64,000 nt of DNA from Phellopilus nigrolimitatus (taxonomy: Eukaryota; Basidiomycota; Agaricomycetes; Hymenochaetales; Hymenochaetaceae): contig JAJOHG010000114.1 in assembly GCA_021029095.1 (NCBI GenBank), forward strand, positions 1-64,000. The letters run 5' to 3'. The position numbers were made by a program, and so were the translations under genes. The notes beneath the pieces are model-generated. The model saw only the letters and a program-made list of their open reading frames with translations. It ran no database searches and was not told where the DNA came from. Positions 31,406-45,200 of this stretch are shown here, one piece after another. Positions within the stretch are counted from its first letter, which is position 1, and the number at the start of each line of letters is the position of its first letter.

Positions 31406-34400
31406 ATGCAGTCGAACGCGTACTCTCGCTTGTCCCAGTCTGAGCTCGACAATGCGCCGTTCCTAGACTCAGAAGACCGCCCTGCTCGATATCCCGATGC
31501 TGATTCTGCTGTCAGACTCGCGAACGCGAGAGAAGAAATAAAGCAACCCCTGAGACCTCATGTCTACTATGATGATGGACCATTCGAGGCGCCGAGTTCA
31601 GACAGCGAAGAAGAGACGCTACTTGAGAAGGATTCCGGCGCCCAGGGACGGGGAGGTGCGCATAGCCCCGGCGTGGCAGAGAGCGGCGGACTGGGTTTCG
31701 GAAAGCACAAGGTGAGCTCCCGTTAATCTGTCTGCAAACAATGCTTTGAACTTGATTTGTAGAGACGTTTAAGCCCACTCCGCTATCTGCTAATTGCCCT
31801 CACCTCTCTTCTCTTAATGGCTGTCGTTATCGGGATTTTTGCCGCGCACACTTATACAGGGACATCCTCCACGCGTCCGCGTGGGTCGAAGCAACTTACC
31901 ATGGACCATGTTTTTAATGGAACATTTTCTGCACAACATTCATCATTACGGTGGGTACCTGAAGGTTAGTGCCGCCTTTGTATGTTAGAAAAGAGAGTAG
32001 TACTCACGGCGACCTTACCAGCTGGAGATGGCGTGTATGCACAGATGGATGGACGAAGAGCTGTTATCATGCTCGTCTATCTCAAGACAAATTCGACAAG
32101 CGATTTGGTATCGCTGCAAGATATTAAAAATGTATGTGTTGTGGTTTTAATAGCCAGTTTCCTGAGTTCAATTCATTGCAGGAACAAGGTGCTTCGATTA
32201 TGGTCTCGGAGTGGAAACTCTCGCCGAACATGAAATATATACTTGTTAAAACAAACTACAAAAAGGTATGTTCAGACTGCTGCTGCCATTTTTATAGCTT
32301 ACATATCTAATATTTTGACAGCAATGGCGCCATTCCTCCTTTGGCAATTATTATGTGCATGACATCTCTGCGCAAACTACGCATCCCCTTACGACGCCTT
32401 CTGACCCACCCGTGACGGCATACGCAGCTTGGAGTCCCACCGGCGAAGCGATCGCCTTTGTGCAGTCCAACGACCTGTACATCGTCCCAGATGCCCGCTC
32501 ATCAACGCGCGCGATTCGTCTCACTACGACCGGCTCGGCGACACGTTTCAATGGTGTGCCTGATTGGGTGTACGAAGAAGAAGTATTTTCCGCGGACTCT
32601 GCGCTTTGGTGGTCGCCCGACGCCGGCAAGCTCGCGTTCCTCGAGTCGGACGAGACGGACGTCGATGTGTACGCATTCCCCGTGTATAATCCCGGCTATG
32701 ATGCGTCTGCGGTGCATCCATATACCGAGGAAGTCGCGATGCGCTATCCGAAGCCTGGTTATGCGAATCCGCGCGTAGAGGTGCGGGTGTTTGACCTTGA
32801 GAGTTATCTCGCCGACGAGGAGGAGGACAACGACGACGACGAAGTAGATCAGGATGACATCGATGAGCATCTGACGCGCCTTACCTGGTCGCCTCGGCAG
32901 CGTGCCAATGAATCCATCATCATCGACGTAACTTGGGTTGGCGCGGACGACTTGATCTTAAAAGAGGTCAACCGGGCGGCGGACGATGGTGCCGTTGTTT
33001 ATTTTAACACTCGCATAATGGATGAGAATGACGATCTTCGAGGGAAAGTGGTTCGTAAATTAGGGAGGACCGGCGAGGAGGGCGATGACGGATGGATTGA
33101 GAGTGTAAGTTTGGAGAAACGTAACTTTACTCCTTCCATGAAGACATAGGCTAAAATGCTGCAAACAGCGCCAGTCAATTACACCCCTCCCACCGGCGCT
33201 CGTTAGCTCACTCTCATTGAACAGTTCGGCATATCTTGACCTCGTGAATAACTCAGCTGGCTACACGCACATCGCGCTCTTTTCTCCTGCTGACAGTGGC
33301 AAGCCAATCTATGTGACGGACGGAGAATGGGAAGTCGTGGATGGCGTATTGGGCGTGGATGTGCAGGGCATCATGTCAGTGCTTGATTTAGTTTACAGGA
33401 GAAGGTAATTATCTAACTCAACCTTTTTGCTTGCGCAGATACTTCGCAGCGGCCTATCCGACCTCTACGCAGCGCACCATCTTTGCCGCTCCAATCCCCT
33501 CCGCAGCTTCTCTCTCGATAGAAGAGTCGTCGACAATCAATTTGACTGCTCTCACTGATACCGACGCTCCTGCTTGGTACGAGGCCAGCTTCTCTCCAGA
33601 AGCAGGGTATTATCTGCTAGGCTATCGAGGGCCCAATGTGCCGTGGCAGAGCATACTGAAAACTGGTGTATCACAGGATGGTATGTTCTAGGCCTTTATT
33701 CCCCTAATCGTTACTCTAGAGACATTTTCGTAACCTTCAGCTATGATCTGAAGAGGAACTAATTTATCTGTATTATCTATTCAGAATTCGAATACAAGCT
33801 AATCGAGAACGCTAAGCTGAATGCCACACTCGCCGAGTACCAGAACCCACTTATTATACACTCGACCATTGAGGTCGACGGCTTCGGTGCGGTTCCAGCG
33901 ATGTACCCTTTTCTTCTAGCGTCTATTGATATTTTTCTCGCTCACCAGAATTGAATACAATGGAGCTTCTTCCGTCCAACTTCGATGATTCCGGGCGCAC
34001 CAAGTATCCAGTCCTTTTCCGCGTTTACGGCGGGCCATATTCGCAGATGGTGCACACGCGCTTCGAGCTCGACTGGCACGCGTACCTCGCCTGTACGCTA
34101 AAATATATTATTGTCGTGGTAGACGGGCGTGGGACGGGCTATAAGGGGCGTGCGCTGAGGAATCCGATTAGGAACAACCTTGGGTACTGGGAGACGAAAG
34201 ATCAAGTCGAGGCCGCTAGGTGGGTTCTGCGCATTTATGTTGGGAGGAGTGGAATGCTGATCTGTTATCGAAGAATATGGGCGTCCAAGAAGTACGTAGA
34301 TACGCAGAGGATCGGCATTTGGGGATGGGTAGGTTTCATCCTCCACACATAGAACCGAAGATTCTGATAAATGATTTACTGGCAGTCCTACGGCGGTTTC

Positions 34401-34920
34401 ATGAGTGCAAAAGTATTGGAGGCCAATGCGGGGATCCATTCGCTTGCTATGTCTGTCGCAGTATGTGTTCTTCTATTTTATTTTACAATATCTGTTCAAA
34501 CATGTTCTTCTAGCCTGTAACGAGCTGGAGACTCTACGGTCTGTTCCTTAACCTTGCTTTCACTCGATCTTATTTTCTGAATCTTCATTGTCAGACTCGA
34601 TTTACACGGAGCGCTACATGTCGACTCCCTTGCACAACCCATCCGGATACGACAACGCGTCGATCTCGAACGTGACGGGGTTCTACGACGCGAACTTCCT
34701 GCTCGCGCACGGGAGCGGCGACGACAACGTGCACTTCGCGAACTCGGCGCACCTGCTCGACATGCTCACCGCCGCACACGTGCGCGGGTTCCGCTTCCGG
34801 ATGTTCACGGACAGCGACCACTCGATCAGCCGGCGCGGCGCGTATCGCGAGCTGCACGAGTGGATGACGGAGTTCTTGCTGGAGAAATGGGGAAAGGGAG
34901 GTACGCGGCGCCGATGGTGA
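31406..34920 (+). CDS. Type II membrane dipeptidyl aminopeptidase (DPP IV/Ste13 family, S9B)
   Basis: About 13 exons join in frame from the ATG at 31406. A ~100-residue Asp/Glu/Ser-rich cytosolic tail precedes a single membrane anchor (LIALTSLLLMAVVIGIFAAH), then a beta-propeller (WVYEEEVF is the DPP IV double-Glu motif that binds the substrate N-terminus) and an alpha/beta-hydrolase domain. The catalytic triad is Ser in GWSYGG (split by an intron after GW, near 34330-34385), Asp in GSGDDNVHF and His in DSDHSI. These enzymes remove X-Pro or X-Ala dipeptides in the vacuole or late Golgi. A 25-residue acidic run (about 32810-32870) interrupts the propeller. The gene looks complete. Confidence 0.92.
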
Positions 34921-35357
34921 TTTGCGATATATGTCGATTGATCTACTCGCCTTTGGTGTAAAACTATGTGCGTGGAGCCTTTGGGGGATGTAATTTATTA
35001 TCTCCTTCCCCGCAGAGCCTTCTGAGCGTGCATGCGGGTATCGTCAATGGGATCAACTAGGGGGAATACAAAGCTCGTGCATTTGTCAGGGAAAAGATGT
35101 GCGCCAGAGTCCATCATGAGTGCAAAGAAACCCTATGTAACGCGACCAAGGAAAAAAGTCCAATACAGCGCCAAAAAATTATAGTCCATGTGCAATGTCT
35201 GTGAGTCCGTTCGTTTTTCTTAGTCAGTGAGTGTCCGTCATATTAATGATAGGGTCGCGGTCATTCATATCTACAGGAGTCAGCGAGTGAGCAACAACTA
35301 AAGTGAAAGCGGGCATCGCAGGAGAAGAAAGTCACATACCACTTTTATGAGGTGAAA
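34921..35357. other. Intergenic between convergent genes
   Basis: Holds the 3' UTRs of the aminopeptidase and the cerato-platanin. No further feature seen. Confidence 0.5.
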
Positions 35358-35771
35358 TTACAACCCGCAAAGTGACGAGTCGACCTGCTCGGCATCGACC
35401 TGCACCGTGCCTAGCTGCACTGCCTGCCCGTCAGTGAGCGTGTCGAGCGCCTCCTGCGAGAGGTTGAACCCGTCGTCCGCGTGGTCTATCGCGAGCACGA
35501 GGATCGACGTGCCGTCGTACGTCAGCTGCCAGCACGTCCCGCAGTTCGGGGAGTTCCAGCCCGCGACGAACTGGGTCCCGCCGATGTTCGGGAACGTCGG
35601 CGCGGACCCGAACGTCGGATAGCGCGACGCGAGCCCAGCCTGCCCGTCCGAGCACGCGACGGAGTCCATCGACCCGCTCGCGTTGTCGTATGTGTTGTCG
35701 TACCCCGCGCGGTAGGTTGCGAGCGCGGAGCCGGCGAGGAGGAGCGGGGAGACGAGGGCCGCGAGTTTCAT
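35358..35771 (-). CDS. Cerato-platanin family secreted protein, 137 aa
   Basis: A single exon with a signal peptide (MKLAALVSPLLLAGSALA) and a mature part of about 119 residues. It shows the family landmarks: Y-D-TYDNASGSMDSVACSDG near the start, GGTQFVAGWNSPNCGTCW, LAIDHADDGFNLSQEAL and a final Cys (SSLCGL). Four cysteines would form the two conserved disulfides. Cerato-platanins are small double-psi beta-barrel proteins of the fungal surface and surroundings. They bind chitin oligomers, loosen cellulose in an expansin-like way and can trigger plant defences. The ATG at 35771 is chosen because it starts the signal peptide. No intron was needed, whereas many basidiomycete copies have one or more. 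Confidence 0.95.
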   Translation of the reverse strand: MKLAALVSPLLLAGSALATYRAGYDNTYDNASGSMDSVACSDGQAGLASRYPTFGSAPTFPNIGGTQFVAGWNSPNCGTCWQLTYDGTSILVLAIDHADDGFNLSQEALDTLTDGQAVQLGTVQVDAEQVDSSLCGL

Positions 35772-35892
35772 GGCTGATGTGAACGGAGGTGAAGACAAGA
35801 TGGGCGGACGGGCGAGGTATGGATCTGAGGTAGCTGAAGGCGAGGTGAGGCAAAATGCAAGGCTCTGGTTCTTCTGCTTTTGAGGCGCTCGG

Positions 35893-35900
35893 TTTTATAT
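35893..35900 (-). promoter_or_regulatory. TATA box of the cerato-platanin gene
   Basis: ATATAAAA on the minus strand, about 125 bp upstream of the start codon. The spacing fits a strongly expressed secreted-protein gene. Confidence 0.55.
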
Positions 35901-37098
35901 GCGCGAGATGCAGGAGGCGCGTGACTTCTTTTCGCTGACGCGGTCTCGGACGCCCGCCGACGTCGGCCTACGTGCAAGACGGTCAACGCGCACACGCCCG
36001 CACACTCACGCGCGGCCTATCTTCGCCGACGCACTTGGCTAGCGGCCCATCAAGTTCAAGTCCCATCCGCGGAATAGCAGGGCTCCAGAACACGACATAG
36101 CCAGATGACATAGCTTTCGAAAATGCTAGAACGTAAAAACGCGGAGTTGTGAACGCCGGAGCGCCCAGAGGTTTGTTAGAGGGCGTCATCACGAAGCCGT
36201 GTCAGCACACTGGCCACATGGGCGCAGGCCTAGAGAGGTCAGCAGCTCGACGGGAGAAAGAGAGAGACGGTCGCCGCGCGATGATGCGGGGAAAGATCGC
36301 CGTCAAAGCTCTAGAGTTTTTTCTTGGAACTCATTGATGTTGCTTGAGGCTGGAAAATGAGATCAAGGGTAGTCGGCGTTTAGTGCATGAGGTCTTTTCG
36401 GGATGCAAAGGGACGTAGTACATAAGTAGGCGGACATGTTTAGGTGGATGGCCGCAGTTATGTTGCTGAGACCGCTGAGCTGAGTAGCAAAGATGTCTTG
36501 CCTATTCGTTTCGATGGCCCATCACTGGCAAAGCGGCATGGCACAAAATCTCGGAAACGCCCGGCAGCCGATTATCTCGCGTGCCAACGCGTCGTGACGC
36601 GTTTTCAAAACGTGACCTTTTGTTTCGGAAGCCTTTATTAATATTGTTTCATTCAAGCCTGTATTTGAGGCTTCTACGTATCTCATATATGTACTTATTG
36701 GACGGGACCCACAGGACAATCTCTTACTTTTTTCCCCGCTCAAATCGTAGAAAGCGATTGTCTGACTTAAATACTCAGCGTTTACGTTGCAAAACCTGTC
36801 ATGAAATACCTACTGTAATCGCGGCGAGATAGACCGATCAATATTCATTATTTTTTCACTTCGTGAAGGCCACTGCCAGAAATCTTTTATTGCAATTTCG
36901 TTTCGATTGAACACGGAGGACGTTGGCGGGGATCGACGAGAATCGGAGGTGTCTGATTACCTAATCCGATTTTTCTATCCTCGTGCGCGTTATGGCGCGA
37001 CTTTCTGAGCTCGACGACGACTGTGTCGGCGACGAGCACATAAAAACCGCCCTCTTCGCTTGCACAACATTGTCTTTATCACTGTCACCGCCTCCGCG
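35901..37098. other. Intergenic, promoter side of cerato-platanin and ERG1
   Basis: About 1.2 kb between divergent genes. No exon, RNA gene or repeat that I can support. Confidence 0.5.
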
Positions 37099-38844
37099 AT
37101 GGTCAGCTCCGATAATACTTACGACGTTGTCATCGTCGGTGCCGGCATTGCTGGGTGCGCTCTTGCTCATGGCCTCGCGACCATCACCTCCCGTGCGCGC
37201 TCTAAGCCACTGCGTATCGCTTTACTTGAGCGATCACTGGCAGAGCCGGATCGCATAGTTGGCGAGCTCCTCCAGCCTGGCGGGTGCGCCGCCTTGCGGA
37301 AACTCGGCATGGAAGACTGCCTTCAGAACATCGGCGCTGTACCTGTTTATGGCTACTGTGTCCTGAACGACGGCAAGCAGGTCCACATCCCGTACCCTGA
37401 CGGCCATGAGGGCCGCAGCTTTCATCACGGCCGTTTCATCATGGCGCTGCGCGAGAAGGCCAAATCCGCGCCCGGCGTGGAGGTCATCGAGGCGACTGTA
37501 AGCGAGCTCGTCGTCGCGAACGGGTCGAACCGCGTACACGGCGTGCGCGCAACCCGCAAAGGATCCGAAGAAAAGGAAACGCTGCTTGGCGACCTTGTGC
37601 TCATCGCGGACGGTTGCTTTTCTAACTTCCGTGCGGAGGTCATGGGGGAAAGATTCGAAAAGCCGCTCACGCGGAGCCACTTCATCGGCGCCGTTCTCAA
37701 AGATGTCCAGCTCCCGATTGACAAACACGGCACGGTCGCGCTCGTCAAGGGATCGGGTCCCGTACTGCTTTATCAAATTGCAGAACACGACACGCGCATT
37801 CTCATCGACATCAAGACGCCGTTGCCGTCTGATCTCAAGGTGCTTAAGATGTCGGCGAATATCTGATTTTGTTGCTCATGACATTTCAGGGGTACATTTT
37901 TGACAAGGTGGTGCCCGAGCTCCCCGCAAATCTCCAACCCGCTATCAGAGATGCGCTTGAGAAAAATCGCTTGCGCCGGATGCCAAACTCGTTCCTTCCT
38001 CCGGTCGAGCAGGGTGGTGAGCAATCGAAGGAGGGTGTTATTCTAGTTGGTGACTCATGGAATATGCGACATCCCCTCACGGGCGGTAAGTGCATCCTCT
38101 TCGGATCATGAATCTCACTGTATGCTGATCTTCCTCAGGTGGGATGACCGTCGCGTTCAACGACGTCGTGATTCTGACCGACCTGTTGCGCTCTATACAG
38201 CACTTCGATGACTGGGAGTGTGTCTCGCAAATTCTGCACTCGTGGCATTGGTCGCGCAAGCCGCTCGGATCGACGATCAATATACTCAGCATCGCACTCT
38301 ACGATCTCTTCGGCGCCGAGGGTCTGTCTGATTCACTGTACTATATCACACACGACTGATTTGTATTACCTATTTTCGTTGTGCCCTTGCTATATGCGTG
38401 TTGTACTATTTACTTCTCTAGATGAGAACTTGGAAGTGCTCCGTGTCGGCTGCTTTAAGTATTTCGAGTGCGGCGGGCGCTGCCTCCGGGATCCAGTCTC
38501 ACTACTTGCCGGGTGCGTTCTTTCTCCACTCTTTCACATGACCCTCGTGCTAACGAAATCGATAGCATCGCGCCTCGGCCCATGATGCTCTTCCTCCACT
38601 TCTTCGCCGTGGCGTTCTACTCAATCTGGGTCCTGTTCACGCACCCACGGCCGGTGCTCGCTCGCGGTGGGAAGCGCGTCCTCGCGCGTCCGCGCATCGA
38701 CGAGTATCCCTGGCTGCTCGTGCGAAGTGTGCGCGTGGTAAGTGGCATGTTCATATTGCTTTAATCGCGCTGATTTTCAACGTATCTCAGTTTTGGACAG
38801 CATGCATCGTTTTCGGGCCTCCGCTGTGGAGTGAGCTCTTCTGA
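37099..38844 (+). CDS. ERG1: Squalene monooxygenase (squalene epoxidase), ergosterol synthesis
   Basis: Six exons join in frame. The N-terminus has the FAD-binding GxGxxG (VVIVGAGIAGCALAHGLA) and LLERSLAEPDRIVGELLQPG, a signature of squalene epoxidases. A DLVLIADGCFSNFR segment, the second FAD motif GDSWNMRHPLTGGGMTVAFN and C-terminal hydrophobic segments (MLFLHFFAVAFYSIWVLF; FWTACIVFGPPLW) follow. The enzyme oxidises squalene to 2,3-oxidosqualene at the ER or lipid droplets and is the target of allylamine antifungals. There is no N-terminal membrane helix before the FAD motif, as in short fungal forms. A downstream gene for laccase 1 converges. Confidence 0.94.
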
Positions 38845-39377
38845 GACCTCCGCTCTTACCCACGCTCGCGCACAGACCGGCTCCACTCCTCGCTTCGTCG
38901 TTCATGTTATCGGATCTAGTATACATTTATCGTTATTCCTTCTAATTCTTGTCGTTTGGTGGGACTTCTGCGCTTTCTCTTTGTTGAAATCAGTTTATTT
39001 TCTTTGGATAAGGGATGTTCTTTATCATCTTATATGCTCTCATGCCGAGTCCCGTTTTGAACTTCTAGAACTACTAGGTGTGCTGATGTTTCCGCCGATG
39101 AACTTGACGCTGAGCTCATGACACTAGCCAAAGCTCCAGCATAAGGGCATTCATCATGCGTTGACATAACCCAAGGTGACACATCAGGAGTGAGGATACA
39201 TGACCCGAACATGTTTGTTACAACATTTGTAAATAGAAAAAAAGAAGAAAATAACAACAAAATGGTCAAGAAAACGTGTGTCAGTTGTGTACTATTCTAT
39301 AGACAAAACAAAATAAAGAAAATGTCCTGAAAGATGATGTGATGTGGTACATAAATATTTGCGGCATTGCTATGCCT
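38845..39377. other. Intergenic between convergent ERG1 and laccase 1
   Basis: AT-rich 3' UTR sequence with an A-rich run near 39231-39260. No gene seen. Confidence 0.5.
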
Positions 39378-42156
39378 TCATCGTGTCAGGAGGCCACCAT
39401 CAGGGTCAAGCTGGGCGTAGAGAGGACACAGTTCCTCCCATTGGGCTGAGAGTAGATACAGTATTAATGGAGCGTGATGTGTGGAAAAAAATTCAGTGCG
39501 TACTGTTAGGTGGGTCAACAATGGGAATGTCTGGTGCATCCTCCGCAAAGACGAGAGCTAGACCTCTGCAACCGGCAATTAAGTCCCGAGAAACACGCCT
39601 TCATCTTTCAGGGGTAGAACTCACGCCGTAAGGTGCCAGTCAATGTGACAATGGAGGAACCACGGGCCTGGGTTGTTGGTGACGAAGCGAAAGGTGACGT
39701 TGTCGGTCGGCCCGCCGACGCTCAGGACGTCGCGCCGGATTGGGTTCACGTAGTTGTATGTCGAGCTGCCTGCGACGCGTACAATGTCGAAGTTGTGCCC
39801 GTGCAGGTGCATTGGGTGCTGTACATCGCATGGGAACCGGGAGATATTAGGCCAGTCTGGAGAAGCGAGTTCGCTCGAGGAAACATTACGCACAGGGAAG
39901 GCCCCGGGGAACGACACTTCGATCGTTTTGTTTGGCGGCAGACTGTACACTGAAGTGTTTGGCAGAATACTCCCTGCCGACACCGCCCCGCTCAAAATCT
40001 GAAGGAGCACAGGGATCGCCGGGGAAATAAAGGAGACATTATTGATGGTAAAATTTCCGCTAACTGCATCCTGATCAGGCGGTAAGGACAAGCTGATGAT
40101 TCAAAGCAAGAAAGTGGAGTCACACCTTCCCAATGGTGAGGACGAGGTTGACGTCTGCACCGCCAGGGAAAGGCAGTCCGGGCTATTGCAAATCGTCAGC
40201 GGTCGTCTTTTAGTTTCATGATGTACAGGGTAGTATTCTTACAGCACCGGGGTTGATGAGCGGCTGTCGAGAGTAGATCAGGAACTGCCCCTTTTAAAAG
40301 ATCAAGGATTTACTAACTATAACGTCGGCCTCGTTCAGTTGCACCGGGTTTGCGACCGCGGTCGAATTCGGATCCGCCGCCGGTGCTCCATCGTAGCGGA
40401 GTATGGCGGAATTCACGCCTAGGGAAACGACGTGTGTTATCAGGATGTGCGCAACCTACAATAAGCATGACACAAACCTCCAACAGTCGTTGGGTTGCCA
40501 TCCCCGTTAACAGGAATCGCACGGATCCCTTTGAGAAACCATGAGAGTTAACATGGCGAAGGAGAGCCTTAGTTTTTACGATCTGAGACTCACAGTAATT
40601 AGCGACGGGCTTGTCAGCAGTCACCTATGGTAGCTTGTGAGCACTTCCGTCCTAACACAGGTATAGACGCTTACGATAACAGAGTAGCGCTGGGCTGTGG
40701 GCGCAAACTCATCAGCCTGGAGCCTTTAGATGTTTGCGAAACCAATTAGAACGCACCAGCTTCTATCTGGATAGTGTCAATTGTATATGGCTGTGTCTCT
40801 ACACCATCAGTCTCGATAACCGTCAAGTTATGCTGGTCAATGGAGAACAGGAACCTTTATCATAAATGCTGACGTGAATTTCTGTACTTCAACAAGATCT
40901 ACAAAGGAACTTACGGCGGAAAGCAACTGGTGCTAATGATGCGGAAACGGTGTCTATTCGAGCCGAAAGCAACATGATTTATTAAAGTTTAGAAGGGAAG
41001 AAAGGAGAAAAAAAGGTATGAACAGACCTCTTCCCAGGTTGTGCTCGAACAACTGCAAGCGGAGTTGGGGGCCCTGTCGCATTTGCCCAACGGCCAAGAC
41101 CATTGATTAAGGTTGAGTCTGGGTTACTGGATGCAAAATGGTGATCATCAGCGATGTATATAATTGGAAAGAATGTCGTATATTTACGGAGGGTTCTTGC
41201 CTGGATTCGGAAACAGTTGGGTGGAGAGCTCGTGGTACCAGTCCGCAATAGTGATGATAGTAGTCGCTGGTATGAATTAGGTAAAGGAGAAGGCACAGAA
41301 GTGGAAAGATCCAACAATACCGTCGTCGATGTCATACAGGTACTTAAGCGGATCTTCTGGATCTGGAAGGGTGAAATGAATGAGCACGATGAACATTAAG
41401 GTTATAAAGATTCGCGAACCGTAAATCACCAGAGGGCCCCTGTAATTATTATAGTCGTCATCAACGATGCTGATGTAGAAAATAAACTTGATACACTGAC
41501 CTAAGTCCGTCGCAGTACTGATTGGCCAGGTGAGAATGATACCAATACGTTCCTGACTGACCAGGAGCCTGGAAATTGTAGCTACGAAGTGGTCACCAAT
41601 CAACATCGTTCTTCAAGGAAAGGAATCAGGGAGTTTACAGGAATGACTGGTCAGGAACGATTGGACATTGACCGACAAATGCGACCCCGTCCATTTCGGG
41701 TGTGTGTGCCTGAAAGAGGCCATGCCAGTGCTTCATGCACGTTGCACAAAGTAAGTTTTAGTGGATCGAAGGACAGAAGGCAGTGTCCAAAACTAACTAT
41801 GGACGTCGATCGGAACATGTTCGGGTTCGTCAACTTGTCGACGACGTTCAGCTAAAATAAAAGCGCAGTCTTTATGAGAGGAAACCAGGCAGAAGAGGAA
41901 ATGGATATACCATGAATTGGTCGCCGACGTTTGCCGTGATAAGCGGGCCCGGAAATTGCCCGTCGACGACCGTAGTCCTTTTGATAGATAAGATAAGATT
42001 CCCAGTCAATAAAAGGTATCACACATACGAGCGGTTGACACCATCGGGTGCGAGGTTTGCATTTACTATGTTCAATGTCCGTGAAACGATCGTCGCACTC
42101 GCGAAGTCGTTCAGAGCGACGGCCGCGACAACTCGCAGCGTTGAGCGAAGATGCAT
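39378..42156 (-). CDS. Laccase 1 (multicopper oxidase)
   Basis: About 18 small exons on the minus strand could be joined in frame from the ATG at 42156 to the TGA at 39378. All four copper-ligand blocks are present: [35 protein letters not shown] and [13 protein letters not shown] holds the substrate-pocket Asp. The residue at the T1 axial position is Leu (HLTAGLALVF), a class with medium-to-high redox potential. One intron is of GC..AG type (after FPNP, near 41206). The signal peptide ([20 protein letters not shown]) is interrupted by Asn-Asp and is weaker than usual. Laccases oxidise phenols using O2. The gene is head to head with laccase 2, 3.5 kb apart. No frame-breaking lesion was seen, but the model needs transcript support. 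Confidence 0.88.
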
Positions 42157-42267
42157 TTCGAAGACAGAAGAGAGCCGAGCAATGTCAAAGGATTGGCAAG
42201 ATTAGACAAAGTAAGTCGGGGAGGAGAACCCGGAGTCTGAGGAGACACGAGGGTATCGAGCAGCAGC

Positions 42268-42273
42268 TTTATA
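42268..42273 (-). promoter_or_regulatory. TATA box of laccase 1
   Basis: Minus strand GATATAAAGC, about 112 bp upstream of the laccase 1 start codon. Confidence 0.5.
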
Positions 42274-42279
42274 TCAGTC

Positions 42280-45200
42280 ACTAAATTAACAAATCTGTTT
42301 TGTTTTATTTCGTCGGCGTCTACTTTGAGTCTCGTTCGGCCATCTCCAATCCAGAGATACTCATGCGGCCAGCGCGATCCCTAAAAGAGGCATGTTTTGC
42401 CCCTGAGAACACTGATGAGGCAGAGTAGCGGTTGACATCGAAAGCGACTTGTGCAGGTAAACACACCTAACTGAAGAATTTGGACATTATAATTTTTGGC
42501 TTTCCGGGTGCTGATAATGTGTATAGTACAAAAAATAAAACAGCTCCTGAAGCCACTTGAGGAACCTTGCATACGAAGTCACGAAGACTAGACATAGAAG
42601 AGAACTAGCGCCAAGTGTATCTTTCATTCCTAGGGGCTCTTTCTTGGAGTAAAGGCGGACGTCGTGTCAGGAGACTGTATGAATGTAGTCAGGCGAGAGT
42701 CATTCAGTGCCAAAACAAGAGGAACGCGTCGGAAAGCCTAATATCAGAGGCACCGGAGATGCTTCAAAAGACGAAATCAGATCATCATTCCGACGGCGTT
42801 TTCTTGTACGCATTGTCCTTCCAGCCAATATCCTGCCTAATCTCATCAAGGTGATATATGCGTTTCGTCAGTCATGAAGCTCCCCGATCTTGAGATTTTG
42901 GGAAGATGCACACATTACTACACCGTCTGTGCTTCGCAATGTGGCAATCTGCGCCTTTGTTATAGGTGCACACAGATTCAAGAAATATTGCAGATCGCTG
43001 AGAGCAAACAAGCTCAGACTTTACAGGTAGCGAGACCTTGAATGCTCGAGGTGACCATGGAAGTTAAAGCAGGAGCTTCAGACGATGAAAGTATCCACGA
43101 GACTCAAAAGGAACGTCTGTGTGTCAAAATAGCTTTATCGAGCATTGAGCACGTCAAAGATGAAGAGTGATGATATGAATCAGATGGTAGCTTATTACGA
43201 TGAAGCTGGATTCCCACGCATGAACCGCGAATATAAAAATATAAATGATTCTCGAATTTCAACATCACTATAGAAAAAGGTCAATGGATGAATCTTCGCC
43301 CACATGGGCTCGTCTGTACCTTTGAGATTCTATATTAGCAATCGCAAGATGCATTAAGATCAGTTCCAATTGACGCATCATGATTGTTGCCCGAGATGTA
43401 GAACAAAAAACGCTCGAATTCAAAATTTACGCAAAGCTGGGAAATGTTGCGCCTGAAGAGATTTAGTCTCAAAATGAACATTAGATAAACGGCATATGGG
43501 ACGAACGAAAGTACGAGCCATGAACTCTTCAACTCTGCGTAACATACAAGAGATACCTCCCACGACCTGTCGGACGCGTTTCCAAGCGATGAGTATAACA
43601 GATTGGCTTCACAAGAATATGGTTCCAATCACTGGTATTTTTGGTAGACCGCGCTCCCAGTAATAGCAGAAGATGTGATGTAGCCGAGCTCGATTTACGA
43701 GTTTTAACCCAAAATGACGACCTGAGCGCACAAAGCAGACCTGCGCGAAGACGATGACTTATTTCAGCAAAGAACCAGAGATACCTGGAAGCAGCGGAGT
43801 CTGTTCGCCGAGCTTGGCCAATATCACGTTCTCAGGGAGGCATTTTAGCTAAAACAAATCGGACCTTAAGAGCCGGTCCAGGACTACCAAGAGCTTCGAA
43901 CTCACACGGTCATCGAGCTCTTGGCCTCAGAATCACAGAACAGTGCGTTATTAAAGAGTGAGGCGCTTTATTTGCATATATCGAATTTGTATGGTACCAA
44001 TTACGGTGACAAGGGATTTCGTGATTTACTTGAGTCCATGGGTTTTGCCGGACGTCGAATTGTTCTCAATCAGTACGCCTAGAGAACACAACATGCAATT
44101 GATTGAACTTGTTGCGCGCGATAATCTATCCAACTAGAGTGCCTGGATAGAAATGCATTGTGTTGACCTGACAGATAAGCGGGAATATGCATCGTGTGGT
44201 TCAAAATAGGGACTAATCTTTGTTTTGCTTTCAGCCATTGCCTTTACTACTGGGTGTCTTGCGGAAATACCTAAGTATCCTATGATCATTCAACACCCTC
44301 GAGTTGGAGAAGCACCGAAAATGGTGGCACAGTGAGCGTCGTCTGAGGTCCTCACAACCCACACAAATCATTCTAGGAACAAATATACCTCAAAGTAAGC
44401 GTCCGGGGGAAAGGCTAGAAAGAAACGTACGCACAGATTGCTCAATTCAATGCTCATTTTTCCCCATTAGAGTCTTCTCTCTCATGGATTGCCAGGCAGT
44501 CTCGTATTAGTCTCACTACGAGGAGACGGGGCTTTTGCACCTTGTGTATTCGAAGGAAACTAATCAGATGCAGAGCAAGCAACAACTTCGAGAAAACTGT
44601 GCCGAGATGACGCTCAGATGCCTCGAAGAATACAGGAATTAACGAGGAGATATGAGCTTCATACGGTTAATTGCCGAAGGTTTTCTTGTGAAAGGCGACG
44701 GCTTTAATGGATGCGACTTGAGCATGGTAGTCGAGTGAAGAGTTGTTCGTTAGCCGAACCACGCGAAAAACGTCAAAACCCCTCGTTTGCGCCTCATTCG
44801 CTTGCGGCCGTAATCAGAGTATCTAAGATCGCCTTTCTCGATCGTAGTGACTTGAAGGCACCAAAATAAGTTTCTCACCAATACTTCGCCTCATTTTGAG
44901 ATGTGCTTCTACACTTTCCTTCTCCACAACCCTCAATTGTCGTCAGGTATCATTTTCCACATCGTCGATGATCAAAAAAGACAGATAATCTAGACACCGC
45001 CTGCTCACATAGCTTCAATTTCAGCTTCATAATCACTAGCTAACCAGTGACAGGTTCGACTGCACCATTCCGATCAAATTCATTATAGTTAATTTTATCA
45101 GTCGTGCAGCCGAGCGGGCACAAGCGCTGTCCTACCTGCACCCGCTTACCGACTCGCCTGTGGGCTTCCATTGAGCAATGATGGCTCGTGGACACCCTCC

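Noticed and set aside
43335..43628. Minus-strand frame with FYISGNNHDAS, faintly like the F-box copies' LLYISGRDSG
   Set aside because: The likeness is limited to a few residues, and no flanking exon aligns; not enough to call a third copy.
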